In this document: in pieces, positions 34,700-46,008 of the stretch
How positions within the stretch are numbered: the stretch's first letter is position 1
Layout: each line of letters starts with the position of its first letter
Assembly: GCF_000215955.2 (NCBI RefSeq)
Contig: NZ_AFNV02000004.1
Location: 1 to 64,000, forward strand
Length of the DNA stretch: 64,000 bases
Origin: Salinisphaera shabanensis E1L3A
GTDB taxonomy: Bacteria > Pseudomonadota > Gammaproteobacteria > Nevskiales > Salinisphaeraceae
Direction of reading: 5' to 3'
Notes under the pieces: generated by a model
What the model was told of the DNA's origin: nothing
What the model saw: only the letters and a program-made list of their open reading frames with translations
Database searches by the model: none
Translations under genes and position numbers: made by a program

Positions 34700-35011
34700 G
34701 TGACATCAAATTCAACGCCCGCAAACCATCGCGTGTTCGATCGTTTCCGCTTGATCTACCGACTACGTGCTACCCCCGAGGGCATCGAGGTTGTCGCCGG
34801 CCGCGTGCCACCACGTTTTTTGGCCGCGGTGCGTGATGTCGCGCGCTTGCACGGCATCGATCAGGGCGAAATCGAATGCAAGGGCAAAGGCCGCAAAGCG
34901 CGACTGCGCTTTTCCGACAGTTTCCCCAAAACGGGACGTCAGGCGATACGCAACGTGTGGTCGCCGCCGACAACGCCGGGCCCGGGCGGCGGTCGACGCG
35001 CCAGCGGCTGA
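34700..35011 (+). CDS. DUF3634 family small protein
   Basis: A protein of about 103 residues: FRLIYRLRATPEGIEVVAGR, then PPRFLAAVRDVARLHGID, then ARLRFSDSF and RQAIRNVW. This matches DUF3634, a family of unknown function. It ends in a Gly/Pro/Arg-rich tail. The start is uncertain: a GTG at 34700 sits 9 bp from the divergent hslR gene; a GTG at 34733 is also possible. A longer open frame upstream is antisense to hslR and rejected. Confidence 0.65.
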   Translation: MTSNSTPANHRVFDRFRLIYRLRATPEGIEVVAGRVPPRFLAAVRDVARLHGIDQGEIECKGKGRKARLRFSDSFPKTGRQAIRNVWSPPTTPGPGGGRRASG

Positions 35012-35101
35012 ATCAAGGCATCCGGAATAAGACGAAGGTCTGACACACGCATACCGAATGGCGTATGTTTACGCTCGACTTCAATATGCAGGGATAGGCA
35101 C

Positions 35102-35767
35102 ATGATTACGGTTCATCATCTTGAGGATTCGCGCTCGCAGCGCGTCTTGTGGCTACTCGAAGAGTTAGAGTTGCCTTACGAGGTCAAGCACTACAAGCGT
35201 GATCCCAAGACCATGCTTGCGCCGGCCGAACTCAAGAAAGTGCACCCTCTGGGCAAGTCCCCGCTCATTACCGATGACGAACGTACGGTCGCCGAAACCG
35301 GCCTGATAATCGACTACATCGTCGAAACGCACGGCAACGGCCGCCTCGCGCCGCCGCGCGGCAGCGACCAGCGTCTTAATTACGACTACTGGCTGCACTA
35401 CGCCGAGGGTTCGGCCATGCCTCCGCTACTGCTGCATCTGGTATTCGACACCGTCGAGAAACAGGCCCCGTTCCTGATCAAGCCAATCGCCAAAGCGATT
35501 TCCGCCAATGTGAAGAAACAGTTCATCCGGCCCCAGCTCAACCTGCATATGGACTATATCGAGCATTCTCTACGCCAGCACAACTGGTTCGTGGACGACG
35601 AGTTCAGTGCCGCCGATATCATGATGAGTTTTCCGCTGGAAGCCGCCTGCGCGCGTATGGATCTTCAGCCGCGGTGTCCGAACATCGCAGCCTTCGTCAA
35701 ACGCATCCACGAGCGTCCCGCCTATCAGCGCGCTCTGAAAGCCGGCGGCCCTTACGCATACGCGTAA
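35102..35767 (+). CDS. gst: Glutathione S-transferase
   Basis: A 221-residue GST with a thioredoxin-like N-domain (VHHLEDSRSQRVLWLLEELE, HPLGKSPLITDD, VAETGLIIDYIVE) and an all-helical C-domain ending with PNIAAFVKRIHERPAYQRAL. The Ser near residue 10 is in the place of the catalytic Ser of Ser-type GSTs. It would conjugate or reduce electrophiles with glutathione in the cytosol. AGGGATAGG precedes the ATG. A hairpin follows the stop. Confidence 0.93.
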   Translation: MITVHHLEDSRSQRVLWLLEELELPYEVKHYKRDPKTMLAPAELKKVHPLGKSPLITDDERTVAETGLIIDYIVETHGNGRLAPPRGSDQRLNYDYWLHYAEGSAMPPLLLHLVFDTVEKQAPFLIKPIAKAISANVKKQFIRPQLNLHMDYIEHSLRQHNWFVDDEFSAADIMMSFPLEAACARMDLQPRCPNIAAFVKRIHERPAYQRALKAGGPYAYA

Positions 35768-35771
35768 TGCA

Positions 35772-35799
35772 ACAAGGCCCGCACGTCGGCGGGCCTTGT
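35772..35799. terminator. Terminator-like hairpin
   Basis: ACAAGGCCCGC and GCGGGCCTTGT pair with a 6-nt loop just after the GST stop and before the stop of the convergent helix-hairpin-helix gene. No good T run follows, so it may be a weak or factor-assisted terminator for both genes. Confidence 0.6.
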
Positions 35800-35821
35800 C
35801 GATGCGGTTGGCGTGAATGTA

Positions 35822-36145
35822 TCAGTTGTCTTGCGCCTCATCCGCCGTGTCGTCTTCGGACATGCCATCGTCGGACATAGCCGAATCGCCGTCGACCGTT
35901 ACCTGATCGCGAATACGATCGACAGTCTTGCTGCCAATACCATTGACCCGGGTCAGATCATCGACCGACTCGAACTCGCCATTGGCTTCGCGTTCTTCGA
36001 TGATCGAGGCCGACTTGGATTCGCCGATATAAGGCAGCTGACTCAGCGTCTCGGCATCGGCACTATTGATATTCACTGCCGCCATGGCGACCGCACTCAT
36101 GCACAGCAGCACAGTCGCGATTATCAGAACAAATACGTTTTTCAT
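35822..36145 (-). CDS. Exported helix-hairpin-helix protein (ComEA-like)
   Basis: A 107-residue protein with a Sec signal peptide (MKNVFVLIIATVLLCMS, then AMA) and one HhH domain: VNINSADAETLSQLPYIGES and LTRVNGIGSKTVDRIRDQV. ComEA-type proteins bind incoming DNA in the periplasm during transformation, and this is the right size for the short secreted form. The final 20 residues are strongly acidic, which would disfavour DNA contact by the tail. GGAGTGGGGAAG precedes the ATG. The same window encodes an exported ligase and a pilin. Confidence 0.87.
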   Translation of the reverse strand: MKNVFVLIIATVLLCMSAVAMAAVNINSADAETLSQLPYIGESKSASIIEEREANGEFESVDDLTRVNGIGSKTVDRIRDQVTVDGDSAMSDDGMSEDDTADEAQDN

Positions 36146-36256
36146 CTTCCCCACTCCTCTTATTATTGGAGAAGTTATAAATTATCGACCATGAAAACGG
36201 AGCGCAAACACCCATGACTATCAGGGCTATCCATCGATAATGCGCTTCCACTTTTC

Positions 36257-36308
36257 AATCACTTATTAAATTTTTAGAGTGATTATTAAAATGTCGTTTT
36301 AATAATCA
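36257..36308. repeat. AT-rich nested inverted repeats
   Basis: TGATTATTAAAA (36280-36291) and TTTTAATAATCA (36297-36308) are perfect 12-bp inverted repeats around a 5-bp spacer. A second pair, AATCACT (36257-36263) and AGTGATT (36278-36284), shares part of the first arm. The AT content is far above the surroundings. It lies upstream of the ComEA-like gene and past the end of the small secreted protein gene, so it may be a regulator site or nucleoid-protein site. Confidence 0.6.
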
Positions 36309-36341
36309 ATTGCATGCTGCGCCACTATCGCAGAGGCCGTG

Positions 36342-36722
36342 CTAACGCCTCGCCGGCGAAACGAACCTCGCGTGTACGATCTCCCAGCGGCGCGCTAGGC
36401 CGCTGACTGAATCGCAACCCAACGGCTTCGGCTCGGTCTTCGGATCGAGGATAAATTCGCTATCACCCTGCGCCCGTGTCTTGCCGGTATAGGCGATCAG
36501 AACCACTCGGATTGCACGTGTTGGATGCGTATTTGCAATTCGTCGAGATCGGCCGCGGTGCAGCATGCAATCGGCGGTGAGCGCGTCGCTGAATACGAGA
36601 TATTCGCCGGCCGCATTGGCCACGCGTGCCGGACCCGACTGGTCCGAAGGGTTGGCGCCGGCGACACCCGGCGCGCAGATAAACAGCGCTATTGCTACGG
36701 CATGCCGCAGCGTCGATCTCAC
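36342..36722 (-). CDS. Small secreted hypothetical protein
   Basis: A protein of about 126 residues starting at the GTG at 36722, which overlaps the TGA of the histone-deacetylase-family gene (GTGA). The N-terminus (RSTLRHAVAIALFICAPGVA then GAN) is a convincing signal peptide, and the mature part has two cysteines (DALTADCMLH and PLGCDSVSG) that may form a disulfide. No family recognised. Starting any earlier would run antiparallel in frame choice through the upstream gene and bury the signal. Confidence 0.65.
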   Translation of the reverse strand: MRSTLRHAVAIALFICAPGVAGANPSDQSGPARVANAAGEYLVFSDALTADCMLHRGRSRRIANTHPTRAIRVVLIAYTGKTRAQGDSEFILDPKTEPKPLGCDSVSGLARRWEIVHARFVSPARR

Positions 36723-37651
36723 CGCTCGCCGGCCTCGCACAGCGTACGAATATGGATCGCCGAGCTGGCGGCCAGCGCATCGAGGGCATACCCGCCCTCC
36801 AGAGTGGAAACCACACGCCCGTCGCACAGCCGGTCGGCGGCTTCGACGATGCGTTCGGTAACCCACTGGTAATCCTCGGCCTCAAACATAAGATCGGCGA
36901 GCGGATCGGAACGGTGGGCATCAAAACCGGCCGACACGAAGATCATATCGGGCGCGAAGGCATCGAGCGCGGGCAGCCAGTCGCGCTCGACGGCCTGCCG
37001 GAACACGCTGCCCGGCGTACCCGCCTTCAGGGGCGTCTTGATTAACGTGTCGTGTGCATTGTCGTCTGCGGTAAACGGGAACAGCGGGTTCTGGTAGCTC
37101 GAACAGAACAGCGCGCGTGGCTCGTTGCGCAGTACGTCTTCCGTGCCATTGCCGTGATGGACATCGAAATCGAGGATGGCGACGCGCCGCAAGCCGTGCA
37201 CGTGCAGTGCATGTGCGGCGCCGACGGCGACGTTATCGAAAAAACAGAAGCCCATTGCCCGATCGTGTTCGGCGTGGTGACCGGGCGGGCGAACGGCACA
37301 GAACGCGTTCGCAGCCTGGCCCGCCAGAACGGCATCGGTCGCCGCGACAACGGCGCCCGCCGCATGTAATGCTGCGGTCAGGCTGTGGCCGTTCATCGAC
37401 GTATCGTCGTCCAAACGAACGCGCCCCCGTGTGGGAGCAAAGGTCACCAACTCGTCGACATAAGCCGGGCTATGGACGCGCTTGACCGCGTCCAGCGGCG
37501 CCTGCGGCGCTTCGCGGCGCGCTACGCGACGATCCACGCCAACCACGCCCATGCCTTTTTCGACGGCCACCAGCCGTGACGGCGACTCGGGATGACCGCG
37601 CCCCATGTCATGTAGCGGGCAACTGGAATGACTAAAATAGGCAGTGGTCAT
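36719..37651 (-). CDS. Histone deacetylase family protein
   Basis: A 310-residue zinc-dependent deacetylase of the HDAC/acetoin utilisation/acetylpolyamine amidohydrolase superfamily. Catalytic and zinc residues are visible: RPPGHHAEHDRAMGFCFFDN near residue 120 (the His-His pair), ILDFDVHHGNGTED near residue 153 (Asp and His zinc ligands), VSAGFDAHRSDPL near residue 240 (third ligand Asp), and EGGYAL near the end. Bacterial members deacetylate polyamines or proteins in the cytosol. The small secreted protein gene overlaps its stop. Confidence 0.93.
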   Translation of the reverse strand: MTTAYFSHSSCPLHDMGRGHPESPSRLVAVEKGMGVVGVDRRVARREAPQAPLDAVKRVHSPAYVDELVTFAPTRGRVRLDDDTSMNGHSLTAALHAAGAVVAATDAVLAGQAANAFCAVRPPGHHAEHDRAMGFCFFDNVAVGAAHALHVHGLRRVAILDFDVHHGNGTEDVLRNEPRALFCSSYQNPLFPFTADDNAHDTLIKTPLKAGTPGSVFRQAVERDWLPALDAFAPDMIFVSAGFDAHRSDPLADLMFEAEDYQWVTERIVEAADRLCDGRVVSTLEGGYALDALAASSAIHIRTLCEAGER

Positions 37652-37798
37652 ATGGGGCGCATCCGAATACCAGTAAGCATCAAGCCGAGGCTACAACAAG
37701 CCGGGCTGCTACAGGCATCGAACAACACCGACACGCGCAATGCAAGTATGCATATGGGTTACAGCCGTATGCTGGGGCGAAGCCCCGAATGTTCGCGC

Positions 37799-37827
37799 AA
37801 AAAAAAGCCGCTCGAAGCGGCGTTTTT
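37799..37827. terminator. Rho-independent terminator
   Basis: GCCGCT-CGA-AGCGGC hairpin with eight A residues on the left and five T residues on the right. It lies 22 bp past the stop of the small exported protein gene on the minus strand and can act in both directions. Confidence 0.85.
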
Positions 37828-37849
37828 CCTGTCAGCCCGTCGTTGCGAA

Positions 37850-38239
37850 CTAACGCATCGCGACGATGCGATCGACCACGTTGCTGTCAGAGGAGACCTG
37901 CGGCCCATACAACTGTCCATAGTTGGTCCGCATCCAGCGACCGAACGCATCTGGGTTTTCTTCATGCAGAAGCGCGGCCAGCGCATCGAGATTTTCACCT
38001 TCACCGGTCGCGGCCTCTCGGCGTAGTGCAACCGACTGGGTATCGGCGAAGTCCTGAGCCTGGGTGAAATCGTCGTCGATATTCTTACCCACGATATAAG
38101 CGGTGGTGCCCGCCGTACTCGCGGTCGTGATCAAGTCGTCCCGATCGCGAGCCGAGCTGATGGTCGCCACGCTCAGACCCACAACGGCCACGCCGCATAG
38201 CGTGAGACGCCGCACCAATGTACCGGTTTCTTTTCTCAT
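37850..38239 (-). CDS. Exported protein, DUF3015-like
   Basis: A 129-residue protein with a signal peptide (VRRLTLCGVAVVGLSVATIS). The mature part, TTASTAGTTAYIVGKNIDD followed by a helical FADTQSVALRREAATGEGE and LDALAALLHEENPDAFGRW, resembles the C-terminal pattern of DUF3015 (a run of residues ending in GxGExLxxLA). The match is by eye and moderate. The family's function is unknown. GGGAGAAACCC precedes the ATG; the gene has its own terminator and stands apart from thiC. Confidence 0.7.
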   Translation of the reverse strand: MRKETGTLVRRLTLCGVAVVGLSVATISSARDRDDLITTASTAGTTAYIVGKNIDDDFTQAQDFADTQSVALRREAATGEGENLDALAALLHEENPDAFGRWMRTNYGQLYGPQVSSDSNVVDRIVAMR

Positions 38240-38324
38240 GGGTTTCTCCCGTGTGATTCGATCTGCTTCGAAGTTGAACGCTAGTCTCTGCAGGATGAAT
38301 TATCGCTGAATTCGTCTGACGCCG

Positions 38325-40274
<1,950 letters not shown>

Positions 40275-40291
40275 TTACGCGCTGCTTGTAC

Positions 40292-40921
40292 TTATTTGAG
40301 ACCGGTAAGCAGCTCGCTGCTGTCGACGATCGTTGCCCCAGCAACCTGCATGGCATCGATCGCAGCCTGCGTGTCACCGGGCTGCATGTCCACGCCGCGC
40401 ACGCCGTCGCGCACGAGCGTGACCCCAAAGCCCTCGGCCAGCGCATCCACGACAGTGAATTTCACACACACATCGGCCGCGAGCCCGAGCACCACGAGAT
40501 GATCGATATCGCGCGCCTTCAAGTGGTCGGCCAGCCCCGTGGCGTTGAGGTGGTGGTTATCGTAGAACGCCGAGTAGCTATCCAGTCGCCGTTCCATGCC
40601 CTTGCGCACCACGTGGTCGATACCGGCAATATCCAGCGCCGAAGCGAATCCTGCGCCGGGCGCGCCTTGAACACAGTGCACCGGCCACAGAACCTGATCA
40701 TGGCCATCCAGCTCAGTGACCTGAAAGGGCTCGTAGCCGGCATGCTCGGCCGCGAATGACAGGTGATGCGGCGGATGCCAGTCCTGGCTGGCCACCACAT
40801 AATCGAAGGCGGGCATCAAGGCGTTAGCCACGGGCACGACCGCATCGCCCTCCGTCACCGCGAGCGCGCCCCCAGGCAGAAAATCGTTCTGGATGTCGAC
40901 GAGTAACAGCGCTTGTTTCAT
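40292..40921 (-). CDS. pncA: Nicotinamidase/pyrazinamidase
   Basis: A 209-residue isochorismatase-fold amidase that hydrolyses nicotinamide to nicotinate in NAD salvage. The catalytic Asp is in LLVDIQNDFLPGGALAV, metal-binding Asp and His in ASQDWHPPHHLSF, Lys in VVRKGMERRLDSYSAF and the nucleophile Cys in VLGLAADVCVKFTVVDA. It follows pncB by 7 bp on the same strand, so the two enzymes act in sequence from one transcript. Confidence 0.95.
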   Translation of the reverse strand: MKQALLLVDIQNDFLPGGALAVTEGDAVVPVANALMPAFDYVVASQDWHPPHHLSFAAEHAGYEPFQVTELDGHDQVLWPVHCVQGAPGAGFASALDIAGIDHVVRKGMERRLDSYSAFYDNHHLNATGLADHLKARDIDHLVVLGLAADVCVKFTVVDALAEGFGVTLVRDGVRGVDMQPGDTQAAIDAMQVAGATIVDSSELLTGLK

Positions 40922-40928
40922 ATCGAGT

Positions 40929-42401
40929 TCACTCTGCGATTTTTCCCGTGCGCGACGGTCCTGGCGTATCGCGCCGCGCCAGCCAGTCACGCAGCGCGTC
41001 GGTAGATTCCTCGAGATAGCGATCGATCAGCGCCGGGTAATCGCTGTGCCTGGCGAAATAAGCGAACTGTTCACCGGCATAGGCACGCACATCGGCCAGA
41101 TCCGGGGCCGCCCCCACACGCGCACCGTTGCGCACGACGCCCGCGAGCAGATCGATATGCGGTGCCTGCGCATCAAAGCTATGGCAATGGGGGCCACGCG
41201 TGCCTGCCCAGGCGGTTTTCGGCGCGGCCTCGTCGAACAACAGATCCGCGAACGGTGCGCCCTGCTCGGTGAAGCGGCGTACCTGATGCACACCGGGCCG
41301 GGTGAGCTTGCCCGGCGTATCCGAGAGCTTCATTCGATACGACCAGGTGCCGCGATCACTGCGAATCGCAGCCAGTTTGTAAACGCCATCGAGCGCCGCA
41401 TCGGGCTGGGCGGTCGTCAGGCGCGTGCCCACACCCCACAGCACGATGGGCGCACCTTCGCGCTTGAGCTCGGCGATGACTTTTTCGTCGAGACTGGAGC
41501 TGGCGGCAATACGCGCGTTCTCGAACCCAGCGGCATCGAGCATTCGGCGCGCGGTTTTCGATAGCTCGGCGAGATCGCCTGAATCCAGCCGGATGCCGGC
41601 CATTTCGTGGCCGCTTTCACGTAGTTTCCGGCCGGCACGGATCGCGTTCTCGATGCCTTCGATCGTGTTGTAGGTGTCCACGAGGAAAACACAGTTCTCC
41701 GGCAGCGCTGCAGCGTAGGCATCGAAAGCGTCGATCTCGTCATCGAATGCCATCACCCAGCCATGGGCATGGGTGCCCGAGACCGGAATGCCGAACAGCT
41801 GGCCGGCGAGCACGTTCGAGGTCCCCGCGCAGCCGCCGATATAAGCCGCGCGTGCCGCGGACACGCCGCCGTCGATACCCTGGGCCTTGCGCAGACCGAA
41901 ATCGAGCACCGGGTCGTCGCCTGCGGCATGCGCGATACGCGCGGCCTTGGTCGCGACCAGGGTCGGAAAATTCATCATGTTCAGTAGCGCGCTTTCGAGC
42001 AGCTGCGCCTGCAGGATGGGCGCACGCACTCGCAGCATCGGCTGATGCGCGAATACAGCCGTGCCTTCGGGCACCGCATCGATATCGCCGGTAAAACGAA
42101 GATCGCGCAGGTAATCCAGAAAGGCGGGGTCGAAAAGCGCGTCCCCGGCGTTGTCCTCGAGCGTGGCCAGATACGCAACATCGGCCTCGGAAAAAGACAT
42201 CTGGGTGACGTATTCCACCGCGGTTTCCAGCCCGCAGGCGATCGCGAAGCCGTTATCGAACGGCGCCTCGCGAAAGAACAGATGAAAGACCGCCTCGCGC
42301 TCGCTCGAACCATTATGCCAATGCGCATAGGCCATGGTGAGCTGATAGAGGTCAGTCAGCAGCGCGGGCGCGCGGCCGTAAAGTTGCCCCAGCAAGGACA
42401 T
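40929..42401 (-). CDS. pncB: Nicotinate phosphoribosyltransferase
   Basis: A 490-residue enzyme that joins nicotinate to PRPP with ATP to give nicotinate mononucleotide. The N-terminus [18 protein letters not shown] is the family signature; later [20 protein letters not shown] and [13 protein letters not shown] carry the phosphorylated His, and [11 protein letters not shown] the substrate-binding region. It is the long form with an extra C-terminal domain ([15 protein letters not shown] onwards). The ATG at 42401 is the family start; the longer frame upstream is not like the family. It forms an operon with pncA. Confidence 0.95.
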   Translation of the reverse strand: MSLLGQLYGRAPALLTDLYQLTMAYAHWHNGSSEREAVFHLFFREAPFDNGFAIACGLETAVEYVTQMSFSEADVAYLATLEDNAGDALFDPAFLDYLRDLRFTGDIDAVPEGTAVFAHQPMLRVRAPILQAQLLESALLNMMNFPTLVATKAARIAHAAGDDPVLDFGLRKAQGIDGGVSAARAAYIGGCAGTSNVLAGQLFGIPVSGTHAHGWVMAFDDEIDAFDAYAAALPENCVFLVDTYNTIEGIENAIRAGRKLRESGHEMAGIRLDSGDLAELSKTARRMLDAAGFENARIAASSSLDEKVIAELKREGAPIVLWGVGTRLTTAQPDAALDGVYKLAAIRSDRGTWSYRMKLSDTPGKLTRPGVHQVRRFTEQGAPFADLLFDEAAPKTAWAGTRGPHCHSFDAQAPHIDLLAGVVRNGARVGAAPDLADVRAYAGEQFAYFARHSDYPALIDRYLEESTDALRDWLARRDTPGPSRTGKIAE

Positions 42402-42533
42402 AGGCAAAAGCGGCGGGAATGGTTCGAACACAATGCGAACGTTCGGCCCGAGTTTCAACTCGTGGCCGATCTGCGCAACTTGCGCAACCCCCTGTCGGGC
42501 CGCAAGCTCCGCCGGATGGAGGATGAAAAACCT

Positions 42534-43268
42534 ATGGCAGCGCAGACCGATCCATCGCAACCCGCGGGCAAGAAGACACCGCGAAAACGCCCGCCACCGA
42601 GCCTTGGCCAACGTGCGCTCAGAACGGTTTCACAGTGGGGTATGGCCGGCTATATCTGGCTGCTTCGCCTGACCTGTCGAATCAAGATCGTCGAAGGCCG
42701 GCAGCACCTCGAAGACAGCCTCGCTCGCGCCACCCCGGTAGTGCCCTGTGCTTGGCACCAGCGCCTGGTGCCAAGCGGGTTGTTTCTGCGTTCGCTCGTG
42801 GATCGCGGCATGAATGTCGGCTTTCTGATCAGCCCGTCGCGCGAGGGCGAATTCATGTCTCGGGTCGCACACAATCACCGTGTCGTACCGATACGCGGCT
42901 CATCCAGTCGCACCGGCAAGGAAGCGATGCAGGCGCTCACCGAGGCGGTCGCCGAGGGCATATCGCCGATGATGTACGGCGACGGTCCGCGCGGCCCCGC
43001 ACGCGTATTCAAGACGGGCGCAGTCATTCTTGCCAGCCGTTCGGGCGCACCGTTGTTTTTGGTGGGCGCCGCGGCGAGTCGTTACTGGCAGGTGAAATCG
43101 TGGGACACGTTCCACGTGCCCAAGCCCTTCTGTTGTTTTAAAATCGCAGTGGGCGAACCGTGGCCGATCGGCACGTTGCACGACAAGCAGGATGCCGAAG
43201 ACATCGCCGAGGAACTCGGCCATCGGCTCAATGCACTGTGTGAAATCGCTCAAGACGCAAATCCATAG
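42534..43268 (+). CDS. DUF374 lysophospholipid acyltransferase-like protein, copy 1
   Basis: A 244-residue protein of the DUF374/LPLAT-like group, thought to acylate lipid substrates at the inner membrane. A hydrophobic segment near residues 36-47 is followed by [11 protein letters not shown] (conserved His), [26 protein letters not shown] and the marker [16 protein letters not shown]. The typical His-x4-Asp of plain acyltransferases is not present in that form. GGAGG lies 11 nt upstream of the ATG. The next gene is a diverged copy, 16 bp downstream. Confidence 0.83.
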   Translation: MAAQTDPSQPAGKKTPRKRPPPSLGQRALRTVSQWGMAGYIWLLRLTCRIKIVEGRQHLEDSLARATPVVPCAWHQRLVPSGLFLRSLVDRGMNVGFLISPSREGEFMSRVAHNHRVVPIRGSSSRTGKEAMQALTEAVAEGISPMMYGDGPRGPARVFKTGAVILASRSGAPLFLVGAAASRYWQVKSWDTFHVPKPFCCFKIAVGEPWPIGTLHDKQDAEDIAEELGHRLNALCEIAQDANP

Positions 43269-43284
43269 GACAACCGCCTCGTCT

Positions 43285-44046
43285 ATGAGCCAGGACAGTC
43301 AGAGCCCCCCAAGCTGGACCACACGGCTTGGCATGCGTATCGGCCTACCGCTACTGCGGCTGGTCGCCCGCGCCCTGCTCGCCAGCTGCCGAATCCAGCA
43401 TGTAAGCGGCGATGGACGGTTGTCGGAGTCGATCGACAGCGGGCGCGCGTTACTGCTGTGCTGCTGGCATCAGCGGCTAAGCGTAAGCGTTGGCTTTTTG
43501 TTGCAGGCGAAAGCGCGAGGACTGCGGCCCGGGTTTCTGGTATCGCCGTCGCGCGACGGCGAAATCGTGGCGGGCGTGGTCGATGGCATGGGCGCTCACG
43601 TCATTCGCGGCTCGGCAACACGTACCGGTGCGCGGGCAATGCGCGATCTCTACGGCGTGATGAAAACCGGTGTCTCGCCAATCATTCATCCGGACGGCCC
43701 GCACGGGCCGGCATTCATCGCCAAGCCCGGCACGCTCATGCTTGCACAGATGACCCAGGCCACGGTGTTACCCATGTCCTTTTCGGCCGACCGTTATTGG
43801 CAGCTCGGTTCATGGGATCGGCTGATCATTCCCAAGCCGTTTGCGCGCGTCGTGATCACGATCGGTGAGCCGCTGACGGTGGCGCGTGGCGCTAATATCG
43901 ACGAGGCTGCCAGAACGCTGGGTACACGGCTCGACGAACTCACGCGTGACGCCGATCACCAGACCGGCGCCACGCCGCGTCCGCCCCGATATCTCGGCAC
44001 CGAAACCGAAAATGCGCCGGAGACGGACTCGGCTAACTCCGATTAG
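43285..44046 (+). CDS. DUF374 lysophospholipid acyltransferase-like protein, copy 2
   Basis: A 253-residue relative of the preceding protein with the same order of motifs: CCWHQRLSVS, LVSPSRDGEIV, RGSATRTGARAM, HPDGPHGPAFIAKPGTL and the ADRYWQLGSWD block that matches [11 protein letters not shown] in copy 1. The two probably arose by tandem duplication and then diverged. A polar tail of about 40 residues follows. It is convergent with the acyl-AMP ligase gene, whose stop it overlaps by 4 bp. Confidence 0.83.
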   Translation: MSQDSQSPPSWTTRLGMRIGLPLLRLVARALLASCRIQHVSGDGRLSESIDSGRALLLCCWHQRLSVSVGFLLQAKARGLRPGFLVSPSRDGEIVAGVVDGMGAHVIRGSATRTGARAMRDLYGVMKTGVSPIIHPDGPHGPAFIAKPGTLMLAQMTQATVLPMSFSADRYWQLGSWDRLIIPKPFARVVITIGEPLTVARGANIDEAARTLGTRLDELTRDADHQTGATPRPPRYLGTETENAPETDSANSD

Positions 44047-45998
44047 GCCACTGCAGTTTCCTCCTGTAGATACGCTGCCAAAGCGTTGATCGTTGGGTAT
44101 TCGAACAAGTCGGTCATTTCCAAGCGGTTCGGCCAACGTGTTTCGATGCCCTCGTGAATCTGGGCCAGCTCCAGCGAGGATAGCCCGCTTTCGAACAGAT
44201 CGTCGTCATAGCCCAGATCGCGCTCGGGAACGATGTCGTCGCAAATGGCCTTGAGTTCAGCCGCGATATCGCTGCGATCGGCCGTCGCGCTCTCAGGCTC
44301 TGCTGCGCCAAGCAGCTTGTCGAGTTCTGCAACGATTGCAGCGAATTCACCTTCGGCATACTGACGCGCAAGTAACGAACGCTGCAGCTTGCCGCTGGTG
44401 GTCTTGGGCATACGCGAGATGGGCAGCACCTGCGATGCCACCAGACCGGCGCGCTGATTGAGCGCCCCGCGCAGTTCGCGCGCGATCGCGGCGAAATCCT
44501 CGAGGTGACCACGAAATACGACGAACAGAACCAGCGCCTGTTCGGTCGTGCTCGGCGCCTGTACGCCGGCGGCTGCAAGCTTGTTGAGTTCCGCGCCGGG
44601 CACGTCCTGTAACAGGGCCTCGATATCCTGCGGATAGTGGTTCTGGCCATTGACGAAGATGATCTCTTTCGCACGGCCGGTAATGACGAGCTCGCCGTCG
44701 TAACAAAAACCCAGATCGCCGGTATCCAGCCAGCCGTCGCCCACCAGCGCATCGGCGTTTGCGTTCGGATTGCCGTAATAGCCGGCGGTCACATTGGCGC
44801 CCCGTATCCAGACCCGGCCGACCACACCCTCCTCGACCGCATCGCCTTGCGCGTCCGCGAGTTTGAGTTCGGTCGACCTGACCGGCGTGCCCAGGCAGAC
44901 GAGTTCGAGCGCCTGCGCGCCGGGGTCGTAGCGCACGGTATCGCCCAAGCCCAATTCGCCTCGTGCCACCGACACGCTACGCAGGCCACGACCCGGTGCC
45001 GGGAACGTGGCTGCGAGACTGGCCTCGGCCAGGCCATAGACAGCGAACATCGTTGTGGCCTTGAGACCGGTGGGTGCCAAGGTCGCAAGAAATTCTCGCA
45101 CCAGCGCCGGCGCGATCGGCTCCGCGCCGTTGTAGATCAGGCGCACGCTCGACAGATCGAGTTCAGGGCGGCCCTTGGCGGCAATCGCCCGCAGCGTATG
45201 GCGATAACCGAAATTCGGCGAACACAGCAGCGTGGCACGAATCTCGGCGGCTTTTTCTAGCCACAACAACGGCCGGCGCGCAAACAGATCCGGCGTCATC
45301 AGATAATGAACAAAGCCGTTGTACACCAGGGTGAGATGAAAACCGATCAGGCCCATGTCGTGGGTAAGCGGCATCCAGGACAGCGCCACCTCATCGCGCC
45401 CGAACTGCGAGCCGCTGCTGATCGCTTCGATATTCGCGAGCACGTTGGCATGGGTGAGCACCACGCCTTTCGGGTCACCGGTCGAACCGGAAGAAAACTG
45501 GATGAACGCCGTATCCTGCGGCGTCAGCGATGCGCGCTCGGCCGGTGTCTCCACCGCCGGCGGCTCGTCCGACAGCGAACGCTCGGCCAAACGTTCGCCG
45601 GTGTCGCGTTCGCCGCGCTGCTCCATGAAATCGCGCACGCGCTCGATATGCTTGGGGCTCGCCACGATGCGTGGTTCGTCGAGATGGCGCCAGACGCGCA
45701 CCAGTTTTTCCAACTGGGCCGGCGTGGCACCCGCTGCAATCGGCACGGGCACGATACCGCCATAGATTGCGCCCCAGAAGAACTGCAGGAACCGAAGGTT
45801 GTCCTCGACGAACAGAATCAACGGTTCGCCGGCCTGTATGCCCTGCTCTTGCAGCACGGCCAAACGCCCCTCGGCGGACCGCGCAAGCATCCGGTAGTTG
45901 AGTCCGCGTTCGTCGTGGGCGCCATCGATAAAAACGATACCGTGCGGCGAATCGCCCTGCGCATCCAACACGTCGGCAAGCGTACGGAAACCAGACAT
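44043..45998 (-). CDS. Fatty acyl-AMP ligase with C-terminal acyl carrier domain
   Basis: A 651-residue fusion. Residues 1-555 are an adenylate-forming ligase of the FAAL type (FIQFSSGSTGDPKGVVLTHAN split across the P-loop, WLDTGDLGFCYDGELVITGR, NGQNHYPQDIEALL). FAALs make acyl-AMP and load it onto a carrier instead of CoA. Residues 570-650 are a carrier domain with the phosphopantetheine Ser608 in SGLSSLELA, so the product is likely an acyl chain tethered to the same protein. AGAGG precedes the ATG. The P450 gene lies 10 bp upstream on the same strand, and a PPTase lies beyond it. Confidence 0.9.
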   Translation of the reverse strand: MSGFRTLADVLDAQGDSPHGIVFIDGAHDERGLNYRMLARSAEGRLAVLQEQGIQAGEPLILFVEDNLRFLQFFWGAIYGGIVPVPIAAGATPAQLEKLVRVWRHLDEPRIVASPKHIERVRDFMEQRGERDTGERLAERSLSDEPPAVETPAERASLTPQDTAFIQFSSGSTGDPKGVVLTHANVLANIEAISSGSQFGRDEVALSWMPLTHDMGLIGFHLTLVYNGFVHYLMTPDLFARRPLLWLEKAAEIRATLLCSPNFGYRHTLRAIAAKGRPELDLSSVRLIYNGAEPIAPALVREFLATLAPTGLKATTMFAVYGLAEASLAATFPAPGRGLRSVSVARGELGLGDTVRYDPGAQALELVCLGTPVRSTELKLADAQGDAVEEGVVGRVWIRGANVTAGYYGNPNANADALVGDGWLDTGDLGFCYDGELVITGRAKEIIFVNGQNHYPQDIEALLQDVPGAELNKLAAAGVQAPSTTEQALVLFVVFRGHLEDFAAIARELRGALNQRAGLVASQVLPISRMPKTTSGKLQRSLLARQYAEGEFAAIVAELDKLLGAAEPESATADRSDIAAELKAICDDIVPERDLGYDDDLFESGLSSLELAQIHEGIETRWPNRLEMTDLFEYPTINALAAYLQEETAVA

Positions 45999-46008
45999 AA
46001 GCAAACCT

